Assembly (NCBI GenBank): GCA_963840535.1
Contig: CAWIZJ010000052.1
Span: 62,001 to 126,000 of the forward strand
Direction of reading: 5' to 3'
Length of the DNA stretch: 64,000 bases
From: VAZQ01 sp963840535
GTDB lineage: Bacteria; Pseudomonadota; Alphaproteobacteria; Rhizobiales; Xanthobacteraceae
Shown: positions 17,653-25,660 of the stretch, piece after piece
Layout of the letters: each line of letters begins with the position of its first letter
How positions within the stretch are numbered: position 1 is the stretch's first letter
Notes under the pieces: model-generated
What the model was told of the DNA's origin: nothing
The model's input: only the letters and a program-made list of their open reading frames with translations
Database searches by the model: none
Translations under genes and position numbers: made by a program

Positions 17653-18956
17653 TGGTGCCGAAGCGGAATTCGAGATCGTCGGCCGGCGTCAGCTCGCGGA
17701 ACATGTCGACCAGATTCCCGGCGATGGTCACCTCGCTCACGGGGAAGCTCTTTCTGCCGTTCTCGATCCAGAACCCATAGGCGCCGCGGCTGTAGTCGCC
17801 GGTCACCTGGTTGACACCCATGCCGATCAGGGCGGTGACATAGAACCCCTCGCCGATGTCGGCCATCAAAGCGTCGGGTGAGACTTTGCCGGCGGAGAGG
17901 TGGAGATTGCTCGATCCCGGCGACGGCGTCGAGGAGACGCCGCGCTGGGCATGGCCGGTGCTGGCGAGCCCGAGCTCGCGCGCGGTCGCGGAATCGAGCA
18001 GCCACGACACCAGCACGCCGTCGTCCACCAGCGCCATGCGCTCGGACGCGACTCCTTCGGCATCGAACGGCCGCGAGCGCAGGCCGCGCCGGCGGAGCGG
18101 ATCGTCCACCACGGCGATGCCGGGCCGGAACAGCCGATCGCCGAGCCGACCCTTGAGGAAACTGGTCTTGCGCGCGACCGCGGCGCCGTTGATCGCGCCG
18201 GCGAGATGACCGACCAGCGTTCCGGCCACGCGGCGATCGAACACGACCGGCACGCGCTTGGTCTCGACCTTGCGCGGATTGAGCCGCTCGACCGTGCGCT
18301 CACCGGCAATGCGTCCGACCTTCTCGGCAGGCTCGAGATCTGCGCCGTGCAGCGCCGACGCATAGTCGTAATCGCGCTCCATTGCGGTGCCCTCGCCCGC
18401 GATCGCGGTCATCGACACGCCATGCGCGGAATGGAGATAGGCGCCGCAAAAGCCCTCGCTCGTCACCAGCACCATGCCGCCCATGCCGGCCGTTGCAGAG
18501 GCGCCACCCGACTTGCTCACACCCTTGACTGCGAGCCCCGCCGCTTCGGCACGCTGGGCGCGTTCCTCCAGCTCGGCCACGCTCGGCAGCGCCGGATCGA
18601 GGAGATCGAGATCTCGAACATCGCGCGCGAGTCTGCGTCCGATCGGCCAAACCGGCGTACGGGTCCTCGGGAGCAACGCGGGCCATGGCAACCGCGCGCT
18701 CCGCCAGCGGAGCGACATCGCCCTTGACATCGTTGGTCGACACCACCGCCTGCCGTCGGCTCACGAGCACCCGCAGCCCGACATCGTCTCCCTCGGAGCG
18801 CTCGGATTCCTCCACCGCGCCCTCGCGGATCTCCACCGCGAGCGACACGGAACGCACAGCGACCGCATCTGCGGCATCGGCGCCGGCACGGCGCGCGGCC
18901 CTGACCAGCCGTTCGGCGAGATCGGTCAGCGCGGATTGGTCGAGGAGCGATGACAT
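17606..18956 (-). CDS. pmbA: TldD/PmbA-family metalloprotease regulator PmbA (TldE), frameshifted
   Basis: About 450 residues. PmbA (TldE) pairs with TldD to process modified peptides and CcdA-type antitoxins. The N-terminal part (18956 to about 18650) reads SALTDLAERLVRAARRAGAD and EIREGAVEESERSEGDDVGL. After a one-base shift near 18640 the frame continues DLLDPALPSVAELEERA, then DYDYASALHGADLE, FLKGRLGDRLF, GSSNLHLSAG and GVNQVTGDYSRGAYGFWIE. Both parts are typical family sequence. The gene ends inside the start of the phosphatase gene. It opens the pmbA-to-lpxK run; a 600-base spacer lies upstream. Confidence 0.87.
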
Positions 18957-19150
18957 CGGAAAGGCTTACGCGGTTGGTCGAGGATCGAGCGGATCACGAC
19001 GATACGAGAGGGACACGGCAAGGACTCGTCAAGCATGAAACGAACCGGGGCTCCGATACCGCAATTTAACCAGGAACATTAAGCCGATTCCGACGTGTTT
19101 GCGGCATGTTTGCGGCAACGAGCGGGGCAAACTCCGACGGGGCGAGCATA

Positions 19151-19164
19151 CCGGGTGTACCCGG
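19151..19164. repeat. Palindrome CCGGGT-GT-ACCCGG
   Basis: A perfect 6-base inverted repeat with a two-base centre, in the spacer between pmbA and the small hypothetical gene. The centre is short, so it is more likely a protein-binding site than an RNA hairpin. No regulator can be named. Confidence 0.5.
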
Positions 19165-19177
19165 CGGGGAGAGAGGC

Positions 19178-19201
19178 TGAGGCGTTGAGGCGTTGAGGCG
19201 T
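19178..19201 (+). repeat. Three tandem copies of an 8-base unit (TGAGGCGT)
   Basis: TGAGGCGT occurs three times without a mismatch at 19178-19185, 19186-19193 and 19194-19201, directly after a related GAGGC. Such short repeats can vary by slippage. There is no open frame here for which the repeat would encode anything recognisable. Confidence 0.8.
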
Positions 19202-19231
19202 CAAGCGACAACAGGCAGGGACATGCCTGCA

Positions 19232-19260
19232 GGGTCGAGCCGCGACGAGCGGCTCGACCC
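19232..19260. repeat. Perfect 12-base hairpin
   Basis: GGGTCGAGCCGC (19232-19243), a five-base loop GACGA and GCGGCTCGACCC (19249-19260) form a perfect, very stable stem. No T-run follows on either strand, so it is not a standard intrinsic terminator; it also lies upstream of genes on both sides. A smaller hairpin precedes it by two bases. It could be a structured RNA element, a protein-binding site or a remnant of a mobile repeat. Confidence 0.75.
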
Positions 19261-19556
19261 CTATTCGTCGGAGTACCATCTCGGTGCGTCTCGGTGCACC
19301 GCAAGCCATCCTCTGTACCGCTCGGGACCACAGCGGGGCCAAAGCGAGATGGTCGAAGAGTACGGGATGAGGGATGGGTCGCCGCGTCAAGTACCGCGCG
19401 ACGCTTCGGAGACCCATCTCCGTTAGCAAATTCAGACGTTTGGGCCTTGCCTGCACTCTAAACCCCCGGCTCCCTCATAAAGGAATTGGCTCCGTTGAGC
19501 CATTCCCTATTCTCCGTGGGCGGTGCCAATTTGATTCGTGAGGCTGAGGCGAACTG

Positions 19557-19886
19557 ATGCTCGACAATCCAGAGAAGACCACGCAGCTGCTGGCTGCGTT
19601 AAAGGCAGCTGCGCCATTTGAAGTCGAATTGACGGAACGGCTTCTTAAGTATCTCCAGGCTCAACAAATTGCCGTGTCAGATAGTACGCACCACACCGTG
19701 TCCGCCCTGTCATATGCCGGCGACGAAGGTGGCATCGTGTGCCATATCGTTCCGCCGGAAAAACGAGAAGCACTCGTTGTCTCCTTAACCCAGGTCCGGG
19801 TGCCTCGCTCCATGCCACTTGCCGGGGCCGTTGCCGATTATCAGAAGCATCGAGTGAAGAAGCTGAAGAAGCAGGGTCGGGCCTAA
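19557..19886 (+). CDS. Hypothetical small soluble protein
   Basis: I do not recognise this 109-residue protein. It is rich in charged residues and predicted to be cytoplasmic: LLAALKAAAPFEVELTERLLKYL could be helical, VSALSYAGDEGGIVCHIV looks like beta strands, and the end VADYQKHRVKKLKKQGRA is strongly basic. Codon use and base composition are more AT-rich than in the flanking operons. The ATG at 19557 is preceded by GAGGCGAA. No toxin, antitoxin or DNA-binding motif is evident; the basic tail could contact nucleic acid. Nothing nearby suggests a partner. Confidence 0.55.
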   Translation: MLDNPEKTTQLLAALKAAAPFEVELTERLLKYLQAQQIAVSDSTHHTVSALSYAGDEGGIVCHIVPPEKREALVVSLTQVRVPRSMPLAGAVADYQKHRVKKLKKQGRA

Positions 19887-20022
19887 ACCGAGCTCGCTTG
19901 CCTGACGGCGCCTGCCCTGATCCAGCCAGCGACCCAAGGGCGCAACGCACCCACACGAGGAAGGCCGCCTGTCAGCCATCTCTCCTTGAAGCGCATGGTT
20001 GGCGCACGCGCGATAACGGGCA

Positions 20023-20063
20023 GTAGGTCTACATCCGAAGTCAAAAACCGACCTCAGACCTAC
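20023..20063 (+). other. Possible leader hairpin upstream of a substrate-binding protein gene
   Basis: GTAGGTCT (20023-20030) pairs perfectly with AGACCTAC (20056-20063) across 25 bases, about 90 bases before the GTG of the ABC_sub_bind gene. It might be a leader-RNA structure, but with one 8-base stem and no comparison the call is weak. The surrounding 264 bases hold no gene that I can support. Confidence 0.25.
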
Positions 20064-20150
20064 GGTGCGTCCCGCAAGACACCGTGTCTGATGGGGGTCC
20101 CCATGCAAACGAAACCATGTACCATCACGGTCTCAGTCACGGGGAGGCAG

Positions 20151-21125
20151 GTGAGGCGGCGGAAATTCATAACGCTCTTCGGCAGCGCGGTGCTGCTTGC
20201 GCCCTTTGCTGCGTCGGCGCAAGAGTCGGGTCGGACCTATCGCCTCGGTGGCTTGTTTCAAAGTTCACGCGGTGCGCCGCAGCACGTGGCGTTTTTCGAC
20301 GAGTTGCGGCGGGGCGGCTTCATCGAGGGCCAAAACCTCAACGTCGATGGGCGCAGTTATGGACTGCGGATCGACCAGCTTGCAGGACATGCGGCGGAAC
20401 TGGTCAAAGCCCAAGTCGATGTCATCGTGTGCGGCGGGGACACCGCCATTCGCGCCGCACAGCAGGCGACGGCGACGATTCCGATCCTTGCGCTAACCGA
20501 CGATATGGTCGGGTCGGGACTTGTGCGCTCGCTTGCCACGCCCGGCGGCAACACGACGGGAGTGAGCATCCTCGCTACAGAGCTTGACGGCAAGCGCCAG
20601 GAAATTCTCATCGAGGCGGTGCCCGGACTTCGCCGCATGGCGGCCCTTGCCGATGTCAACACGAGCACGCCGCGCCAGCTTCAGGCGCTGCAGGATGCGG
20701 CGCGCGAACGGGGCGTCGAGCTTTCGCTCCATCCAGTCGCCATGCCCGACGAGATCGCGTCTGCCATAGACGCCGCGAAGACTTCGGGTGTCGCAGCGCT
20801 CAACGTGCTCGCCACACCTCTCCTCTTCAACAATCGTCGCGTCATCTTCGAGCGCGCTACGGCGTCAGGTATGCCGGCCATTTATCAATGGCCGGAAATG
20901 GCCGAGGAGGGCGGACTCGTGGCGTATGGTCCGCGCATCGTCCAAATCTTTCGAGAGGTGCTGGCGCGGCAACTCGTCAAGCTCTTGCGCGGCGCCAAGC
21001 CCGCCGACCTTCCCGTCGAGCAGCCGACCAAGTTCGAGCTTGTCGTCAATCTCAACACCGCGAAGGCGATCGGCCATGAAGTCCCCGCCGGTCTAGTTCT
21101 GCGCGCCGACAAGGTGATCGAATAA
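20151..21125 (+). CDS. ABC transporter substrate-binding protein (ABC_sub_bind, PF04392 type)
   Basis: The 324-residue periplasmic protein begins with a twin-arginine-like signal, RRRKFITLFGSAVLLAPFAASAQ. I chose the GTG at 20151 because GGGGAGGCAG lies just upstream and because family members start with this RRRxF pattern; an ATG further up would add about 55 unlikely residues. The mature part follows the family plan: YRLGGLFQSS, FFDELRRGGFIEGQNLNVDGR, DVIVCGGDTAIRAAQQATATIPI, PGGNTTGVS and the close PADLPVEQPTKFELVVNLNTAKAIG. The frame is intact. No permease or ATPase genes are adjacent, common for this orphan family. The ligand is unknown. Confidence 0.9.
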   Translation: MRRRKFITLFGSAVLLAPFAASAQESGRTYRLGGLFQSSRGAPQHVAFFDELRRGGFIEGQNLNVDGRSYGLRIDQLAGHAAELVKAQVDVIVCGGDTAIRAAQQATATIPILALTDDMVGSGLVRSLATPGGNTTGVSILATELDGKRQEILIEAVPGLRRMAALADVNTSTPRQLQALQDAARERGVELSLHPVAMPDEIASAIDAAKTSGVAALNVLATPLLFNNRRVIFERATASGMPAIYQWPEMAEEGGLVAYGPRIVQIFREVLARQLVKLLRGAKPADLPVEQPTKFELVVNLNTAKAIGHEVPAGLVLRADKVIE

Positions 21126-21142
21126 AGGCGGTTCGCTACACA

Positions 21143-21159
21143 TGACCGTTAACGGGTCA
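21143..21159. repeat. Near-palindrome between convergent genes
   Basis: TGACC-GTTAACG-GGTCA lies 17 bases after the stop of the ABC_sub_bind gene and before the end of the convergent NMT1-like gene. The stem is short and the following T-run weak (CTTTTC some 25 bases on), so a two-way terminator is possible but not well supported. Confidence 0.3.
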
Positions 21160-21257
21160 GCGGGAGACTCTATAGCGCTTTTCAGCGGTTTTGCGCATTG
21201 GTGGTTTCGGCGGCGGCCGCCTCAACCGCATGGGTGGGCTCATCGTTGACCAAAAAC

Positions 21258-22229
21258 CTACGCGGAATTTGCGACGTGGGGGCCCTTCACACCGTAGGCG
21301 GCGTACAGACGATCTATCGTACCACTTTCGTCGAGCTTCCGAACGAAACGGTCCTCGATCAAATCCTCGATCTTGAGTTCGAGCACCCGGGCGTCATGAA
21401 TTGCCATGATCCTCTGCATTTTTTTCAATGTCATAAGCGTGGCATACGGCTTTCGCTTCAATTCACGTAAATTGCTCTGCGGCGGCATTTGCGTCGGTGA
21501 TGTTAAGCGATGTCTCGAAAGCTTGCATGACTTCCGCCCTTTATTCTCTGCAAGACTGAACGCCAGCGCCTCCGTTAGCGCAGCTACAACATTCTCGACG
21601 ATATCAGGATGTGCCGACAGATAGCTCGCGGCGCCCACCATTCCACCTTCCCAGCTACTGATGTTCTGTGGGTAATCCAAAAGAACGGAAAAGCCCTTGG
21701 CCTTCAACTCACGACTTTGCCCAATTGAAACGAGCGCTCCATCAATGGAGCCGTCTTCCAGAGCACGAAAGATTTGGACGGGACTGCCTACCGGTACCGT
21801 GGTGATGCCGTCTCGCTGAGGATCCAATCCCAATTGCTCTAGGGCAAGAATCGTCGATATCCAAAGTCCGGCCCCCATCACGCGGACGCCAAGTCGCTTG
21901 CCGCGCAATCCTTCCGAATTCTTTATCTCGGGTCGTGCAACGAGGTGGCCCGAAAGATTGACGTTGCTGAACGAGGCAATAATTCGTAAGTCCGCTCCGT
22001 CCGCAGCTTGTAAAAGAGCTGCCGGTTCTCCTATCATCCCAATTGGCGTTTCGCTCGTCAGACGCGGCACCACGGCGCCGCGAGCGGCAACAGATTGAGC
22101 ATCGACACCGAATTTCTCGAAGAACCCTTGCTGTTGGGCAACTGCAAGCAAAAGAATGAACGATCCAGTGGCCTCCGCATAGATAATGCTGACCTTGCTT
22201 TGATCTGCGCGCGCCGCAAACGGTGTCAT
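21258..22229 (-). CDS. NMT1/SsuA-like ABC transporter substrate-binding protein, locally frameshifted
   Basis: About 323 residues with the pattern of NitT/TauT-type binding proteins: SIIYAEATGSFILLLAVAQQ, FFEKFGVDAQSV, VARPEIKNSEGLRGKRLGV and LALEQLGLDPQRDGITTVPVG. Residues of roughly 230-260 are foreign to the family; the neighbouring frame there reads AFETSLNITDANAAAEQFT, which fits, so two opposite one-base changes (near 21530 and 21470) probably scramble a short stretch. The end TLKKMQRIMAIHDARVLELK is normal again. The ATG start at 22229 gives no signal peptide, unexpected for this family, so the 5' end may be damaged. No permease is nearby. Confidence 0.7.
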   Translation of the reverse strand: MTPFAARADQSKVSIIYAEATGSFILLLAVAQQQGFFEKFGVDAQSVAARGAVVPRLTSETPIGMIGEPAALLQAADGADLRIIASFSNVNLSGHLVARPEIKNSEGLRGKRLGVRVMGAGLWISTILALEQLGLDPQRDGITTVPVGSPVQIFRALEDGSIDGALVSIGQSRELKAKGFSVLLDYPQNISSWEGGMVGAASYLSAHPDIVENVVAALTEALAFSLAENKGRKSCKLSRHRLTSPTQMPPQSNLRELKRKPYATLMTLKKMQRIMAIHDARVLELKIEDLIEDRFVRKLDESGTIDRLYAAYGVKGPHVANSA

Positions 22230-22366
22230 GGATTCCTATCCGGTTGAACGAGCAGTTAGTCGCTACAAACAGCGCGACCTTTATCTGCTTGGACTGTCAT
22301 GTTGCGGCCTCGTCACCCTAATGTTGCGATTGATATTTCCGACTACCCTTTATGAAATCAGGGCCG

Positions 22367-23026
22367 TCAGACGACGATTAGCTTGTCGACGTAAAGCTTC
22401 CAATTGCCGGGGCGCGGTCGGGCTACTTCGCCGGACAGCCACGTGCCGGTCGGCTTGCCTTCCCATTCAACCGGAAGAATCATGCCTCGCAAGAACTTTG
22501 CCGCCATCTGGCGCGACCCCCAGGCAACCACCGTATCCGGACCAGTCTCCCACCAGGCGTCGCCCGGATGCAGGTTACGCGCCAATTCTGCACCCTGCGC
22601 GACGTTGAAAGTTCCCTCCAGCAGGCAACGAATTCCGGGGCCGGGATGCTGATGACGATCGGCAATGCGACCGGCCGCGCTGGTGATTTGATCGAGCCGG
22701 AAAAGCCAGCGGCTTTCGTCCAACATAGCCAGATGCGTGATAACCCGCGACATTCTGAGGCTGGACAATACGCCTGTGTCGTCGAGCAGCAGCGGCGGCG
22801 CGTTCGGCACCGCGAGTTCCCATCGCCAGACTTGGCTCCAGTCGGCGGCCAACTCCAGCGTAATGGGCCCATCGCAGTACGTCGCCTCGTCAGGATTCAA
22901 CGTCTGCCCGTTGATGACGACGCGACCGTATCGGACATACAGAAGTCGGTGAGCCGCTGCCAGCGCGGGCGCAGATGAGCCGCCTGCGCCAACCTGGTCA
23001 TGAACGAGATTTAAGGCAAATGGCAT
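22367..23026 (-). CDS. Cupin-fold protein of unknown role
   Basis: About 220 residues from the ATG at 23026. Visible are a repeated beta pattern and the metal-binding-like HQHPGPGIRCLLEGTFNV and LHPGDAWWETGPDTVVAW, typical of a cupin barrel, with GMILPVEWEGKPTGTW and a family-like end NWKLYVDKLIVV. The first part (LLYVRYGRVVINGQTLNPDEATY) looks like a second, degenerate barrel. Just upstream a different frame encodes a secretion signal, so the original protein was probably exported and a one-base change has split the signal from the barrel. It is divergent from the NicC-like gene. Confidence 0.6.
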   Translation of the reverse strand: MPFALNLVHDQVGAGGSSAPALAAAHRLLYVRYGRVVINGQTLNPDEATYCDGPITLELAADWSQVWRWELAVPNAPPLLLDDTGVLSSLRMSRVITHLAMLDESRWLFRLDQITSAAGRIADRHQHPGPGIRCLLEGTFNVAQGAELARNLHPGDAWWETGPDTVVAWGSRQMAAKFLRGMILPVEWEGKPTGTWLSGEVARPRPGNWKLYVDKLIVV

Positions 23027-23120
23027 CGCTACCGCACTCGGCCTGCTGCGCCCGCGCATTGAGCGGCCAAGCGAGCGCCGCGCCGCCGAGCAGCATGATG
23101 AACTCGCTCTTGGCCGGGTT
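23027..23120 (-). pseudogene. Detached signal-peptide coding fragment
   Basis: On the minus strand this stretch reads EFIMLLGGAALAWPLNARAQQAE, a very typical start for ABC substrate-binding and related secreted proteins in this order, and then runs to a stop shortly after entering the cupin gene in another frame. Either it is the cupin's own signal peptide, cut off by a one-base change near 23020, or the relic of a lost binding protein. The rest of the 390 bases up to the NicC-like gene (23120-23414) holds nothing else that I can name and must contain both divergent promoters. Confidence 0.5.
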
Positions 23121-23414
23121 TGTAGGATATCGAATTGGCGAGGATGAGTCAGGAGGTAACCGAACCATTTTACATCGTACCGGGTAAGGCTCAGATCGAG
23201 AAATGTAGTCCGGTATACCCTCGATCGCGACCGTTGCGCGGACGTCTTGGATCGGCAGCCTCGTGCATCAGAAGCGGTCATAGTCGATCCTATGACCCGA
23301 CGCATCATAACCTAGGGCCTAGCAATCGATGCTAATTTGGGGAACTGCGAATTCCACTTTCGCCTTCGCGCCGGCCGCCGGCAGCGCGACCGGTATAGGC
23401 ATGGAGCTATAAAA

Positions 23415-24566
23415 ATGTTGCGAGCGCAGCGCGTCGCCGTGATCGGCGCAGGCCTGGGCGGCATGACGGTCGCAGGCTTACTCCAGCGCCGCGGGTTCTC
23501 GGTGAAAGTGTATGAGCAGGCATCTGCCTTTTCGCGCATCGGCGCCGGAATTCATCTCAGCTCCAACGTGATGCTGGTGATGCGTCACCTCGGGATCGAC
23601 AAGACGCTCTCGGAGATCGCCTTGCATCCTGATGCCTTCGTGAGCCGCCAATGGGACACAGGCGAAATCCTGTTCGAGCTGCCGTTCGATCCCGCCAGCG
23701 AGGCACGCTATGGCGCTGCGTAAATTAATGTCCACCGCGGCGATTTGCATTCGGTGCTGGAATCGGCGCTTATGCAAGCCACTGTAGCATTCGGAAAAAA
23801 GCTGTCGCACATCGATAACTCGGGCTCCGCCGTCCGCCTTTTCTTCGAGGACGGCGACCAGGCGGAAGCTGATCTGGTCATTGGTGCGGACGGGCTCAAT
23901 TCGAAGGTTCGTGACCATCTGCTCGGGCCCGAGAAACCGCGCTATACTGGTCACGTCGCTCATCGCGCCATCTTCCCAACAACACGGCTGAACGGTCTGC
24001 CAATCCGCGCCTGCACGAAGTGGTGGGGTCCGGGTAATCATATCGTTGTCTACTACATGACCCAGACCCGCGAGGAGGTTTACATCGTCACCAGCGCGCC
24101 CCAGCCCGAATGGACCAGCAACGCCGCATTCGTGCCGTGTGACCGCGACGAGCTCATTGTCACCTTCGACGGATACCATACGGAACTGCGTCAGATTGTG
24201 AAGGCTGCGACCGAAATCACCAAATGGCCGATATTTGATCGCGAGCCGGTCGAACGATGGAGCGGCGACCGGATCGTCTTGTTGGGTGACGCCTGTCATC
24301 CGATGCGGCCGTACATGGCGGCGGGCGCCGCCATGGCGATCGAAGATGCCGGTATTTTAGCGCGCTGCATTGCCGAGGTAGGGTCGGACGATGCGGGCGA
24401 AAGCTTCACCTGGTATGAGGCCAACCGCAAGCCGCGCGTGCGGCAGGTGCAGCAGATCTCGATGGTCAATACCTGGCTGCGGACGCCAATCGACCCGGGG
24501 TGGTTCTTCGACTACGACGCGTGCGTCGTTCCTCTGAAGCCACCGGACACAGCTACACAACAATAA
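23415..24566 (+). pseudogene. FAD-dependent aromatic hydroxylase resembling 6-hydroxynicotinate 3-monooxygenase (NicC), with an in-frame stop
   Basis: About 383 residues. The protein follows the NicC/salicylate-hydroxylase plan: FAD-binding VAVIGAGLGGMTVAGLLQRR, GAGIHLSSNVM (H47, which matches the NicC catalytic histidine), DLVIGADGLNSKVRDHLLG, KWWGPGNHIVVYYM, and the second FAD motif LLGDACHPMRPYMAAGAAMAIEDA. At 23721-23723 a TAA stands where the family has Tyr (YGAA-stop-INVHRGDLH); both halves are in the same frame, so this is a substitution, not an indel. NicC decarboxylates and hydroxylates 6-hydroxynicotinate to 2,5-dihydroxypyridine. No other nic genes are present. The gene is probably inactive, unless the base is a sequencing error. 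Confidence 0.8.
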
Positions 24567-24811
24567 ATCTTGTTTGCTCGCGTGCTTGCGTCGCCGACGG
24601 CGGCGACATTGTTGCGGTAATGGCAGTCGTGGAGCCGCATGCGGCTGCCGCTGCGGCGGAAGGCGGTCGGGTTGCTGGCATCGCCGCTCGTGCATCGCGG
24701 CGAGCGCGAGATCATTGCGCGCAATTGAGCCGCCGCGCGCGCCTCACCTGGAATTTCGGGCTTCGCTTCGACGCGGCTGCGATCTATCGTCGGGGCGGGA
24801 GGTAGCGTCCG

Positions 24812-25654
24812 ATGGCAGAACAGCAATTGCTCGGCCGCGGCGCCGTGGTGACCGGCGCGGCGAACGGAATGGGCCGGGTCATGGCACGGGCGCTCGCGGA
24901 AGCGGGAGCGCGGGTGGCGGGAGTCGACATCGACGACGGCGGCCTCGATCGGCTGGGCCGGGAAGCGGTCTTCGCCGGAAATTTCCGCGAGGTGGTCGCC
25001 GACGTGTCGAAGACGGCGGATTGCCGGCGTGCGGTTCAAGCTGCGCAGGAGAGCTTCGGCACGCTCGATATCCTGATCAACTGTGCCGGCATCAGCATGT
25101 CCTCGGTTGCGGCGCACAGGGAGGCCCGCATCAAGTTCTTCGACGCCGACGCCGATGCCTGGCAGCGGGTGGTTGCGGTGAACTGCATCGGCGCCTTCCT
25201 GATGGCGCACTTTGCGGCGCCAGCGATGATCGAGCGTGGCTGGGGCCGCATCATCAACGTCACTACCAGCTTCGATACCATGCTGGCGGCAGGGTTGTCG
25301 GCCTACGGCGGATCGAAGGCGGCGCTCGAGGCCTGCTGCGCGAGCTTTGCCAAGGACCTCGAGGGAACCGGCGTGACCGTGAACGTCCTGGTGCCGGGCG
25401 GACCGACCGACACGCCCGGCTTCTTTCCGCCGGGCAAACCCCGCCCGCCCGCGCTGCTCGATCCCGAGATCATGGGCGTGCCGGTGGTGTGGCTCGCCTC
25501 GCCGCAATCCGACGGCATCAGCGGATGCCGCTTCATCGCCCGCGACTGGGACGCGAGACTGCCGGGTGCCGAGGCCGCAGAGCGTGTGCGCATGCCGGCG
25601 GCGTGGCCGGAACTGGCGCAGGGCGCGAGCGCGGCGCGCGGGCATGCGATGTAG
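24812..25654 (+). CDS. SDR-family NAD(P)-dependent oxidoreductase
   Basis: An intact 280-residue Rossmann enzyme. The cofactor motif TGAANGMG is at 14-21, D39 after strand 2 suggests NAD preference (GVDIDD), NCAG is at 90-93, and the catalytic set is S153 (NVTTSFD), Y165 and K169 (YGGSK). The C-terminal PGGPTDTPGF is the usual substrate loop. A hydroxyacyl or cyclic alcohol dehydrogenase role is typical but the substrate is unknown. It stands alone: the 245 bases upstream hold no gene that I can support, and ubiA is convergent, its stop 7 bases away. Confidence 0.9.
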   Translation: MAEQQLLGRGAVVTGAANGMGRVMARALAEAGARVAGVDIDDGGLDRLGREAVFAGNFREVVADVSKTADCRRAVQAAQESFGTLDILINCAGISMSSVAAHREARIKFFDADADAWQRVVAVNCIGAFLMAHFAAPAMIERGWGRIINVTTSFDTMLAAGLSAYGGSKAALEACCASFAKDLEGTGVTVNVLVPGGPTDTPGFFPPGKPRPPALLDPEIMGVPVVWLASPQSDGISGCRFIARDWDARLPGAEAAERVRMPAAWPELAQGASAARGHAM

Positions 25655-25660
25655 CCTCGA

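Larger units (their letters stand above)
18957..19556. other. 600-base spacer without a supported gene, rich in inverted repeats
   Basis: No open frame here resembles a protein on either strand. The stretch holds a 14-base palindrome (19151-19164), three tandem copies of TGAGGCGT (19178-19201), a short hairpin (CAGGCA/TGCCTG, 19212-19229) and a perfect 12-base stem (19232-19260). From about 19440 on, the base composition becomes visibly more AT-rich. The spacer separates the conserved pmbA run from the accessory stretch, so it may mark the edge of an insertion. No direct-repeat attachment site or integrase was seen. Confidence 0.6.

Noticed and set aside
19178..19201. Three 8-base repeats as the start of a CRISPR array
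   Set aside because: The units are too short, have no spacers and there are no cas genes.
19232..19260. 12-base hairpin as an intrinsic terminator
   Set aside because: No T-run follows on either strand and no gene ends toward it.
24567..24811. Small open frames between the NicC-like gene and the SDR gene
   Set aside because: All are Arg/Ala-rich without motifs and none continues a family sequence from either neighbour.
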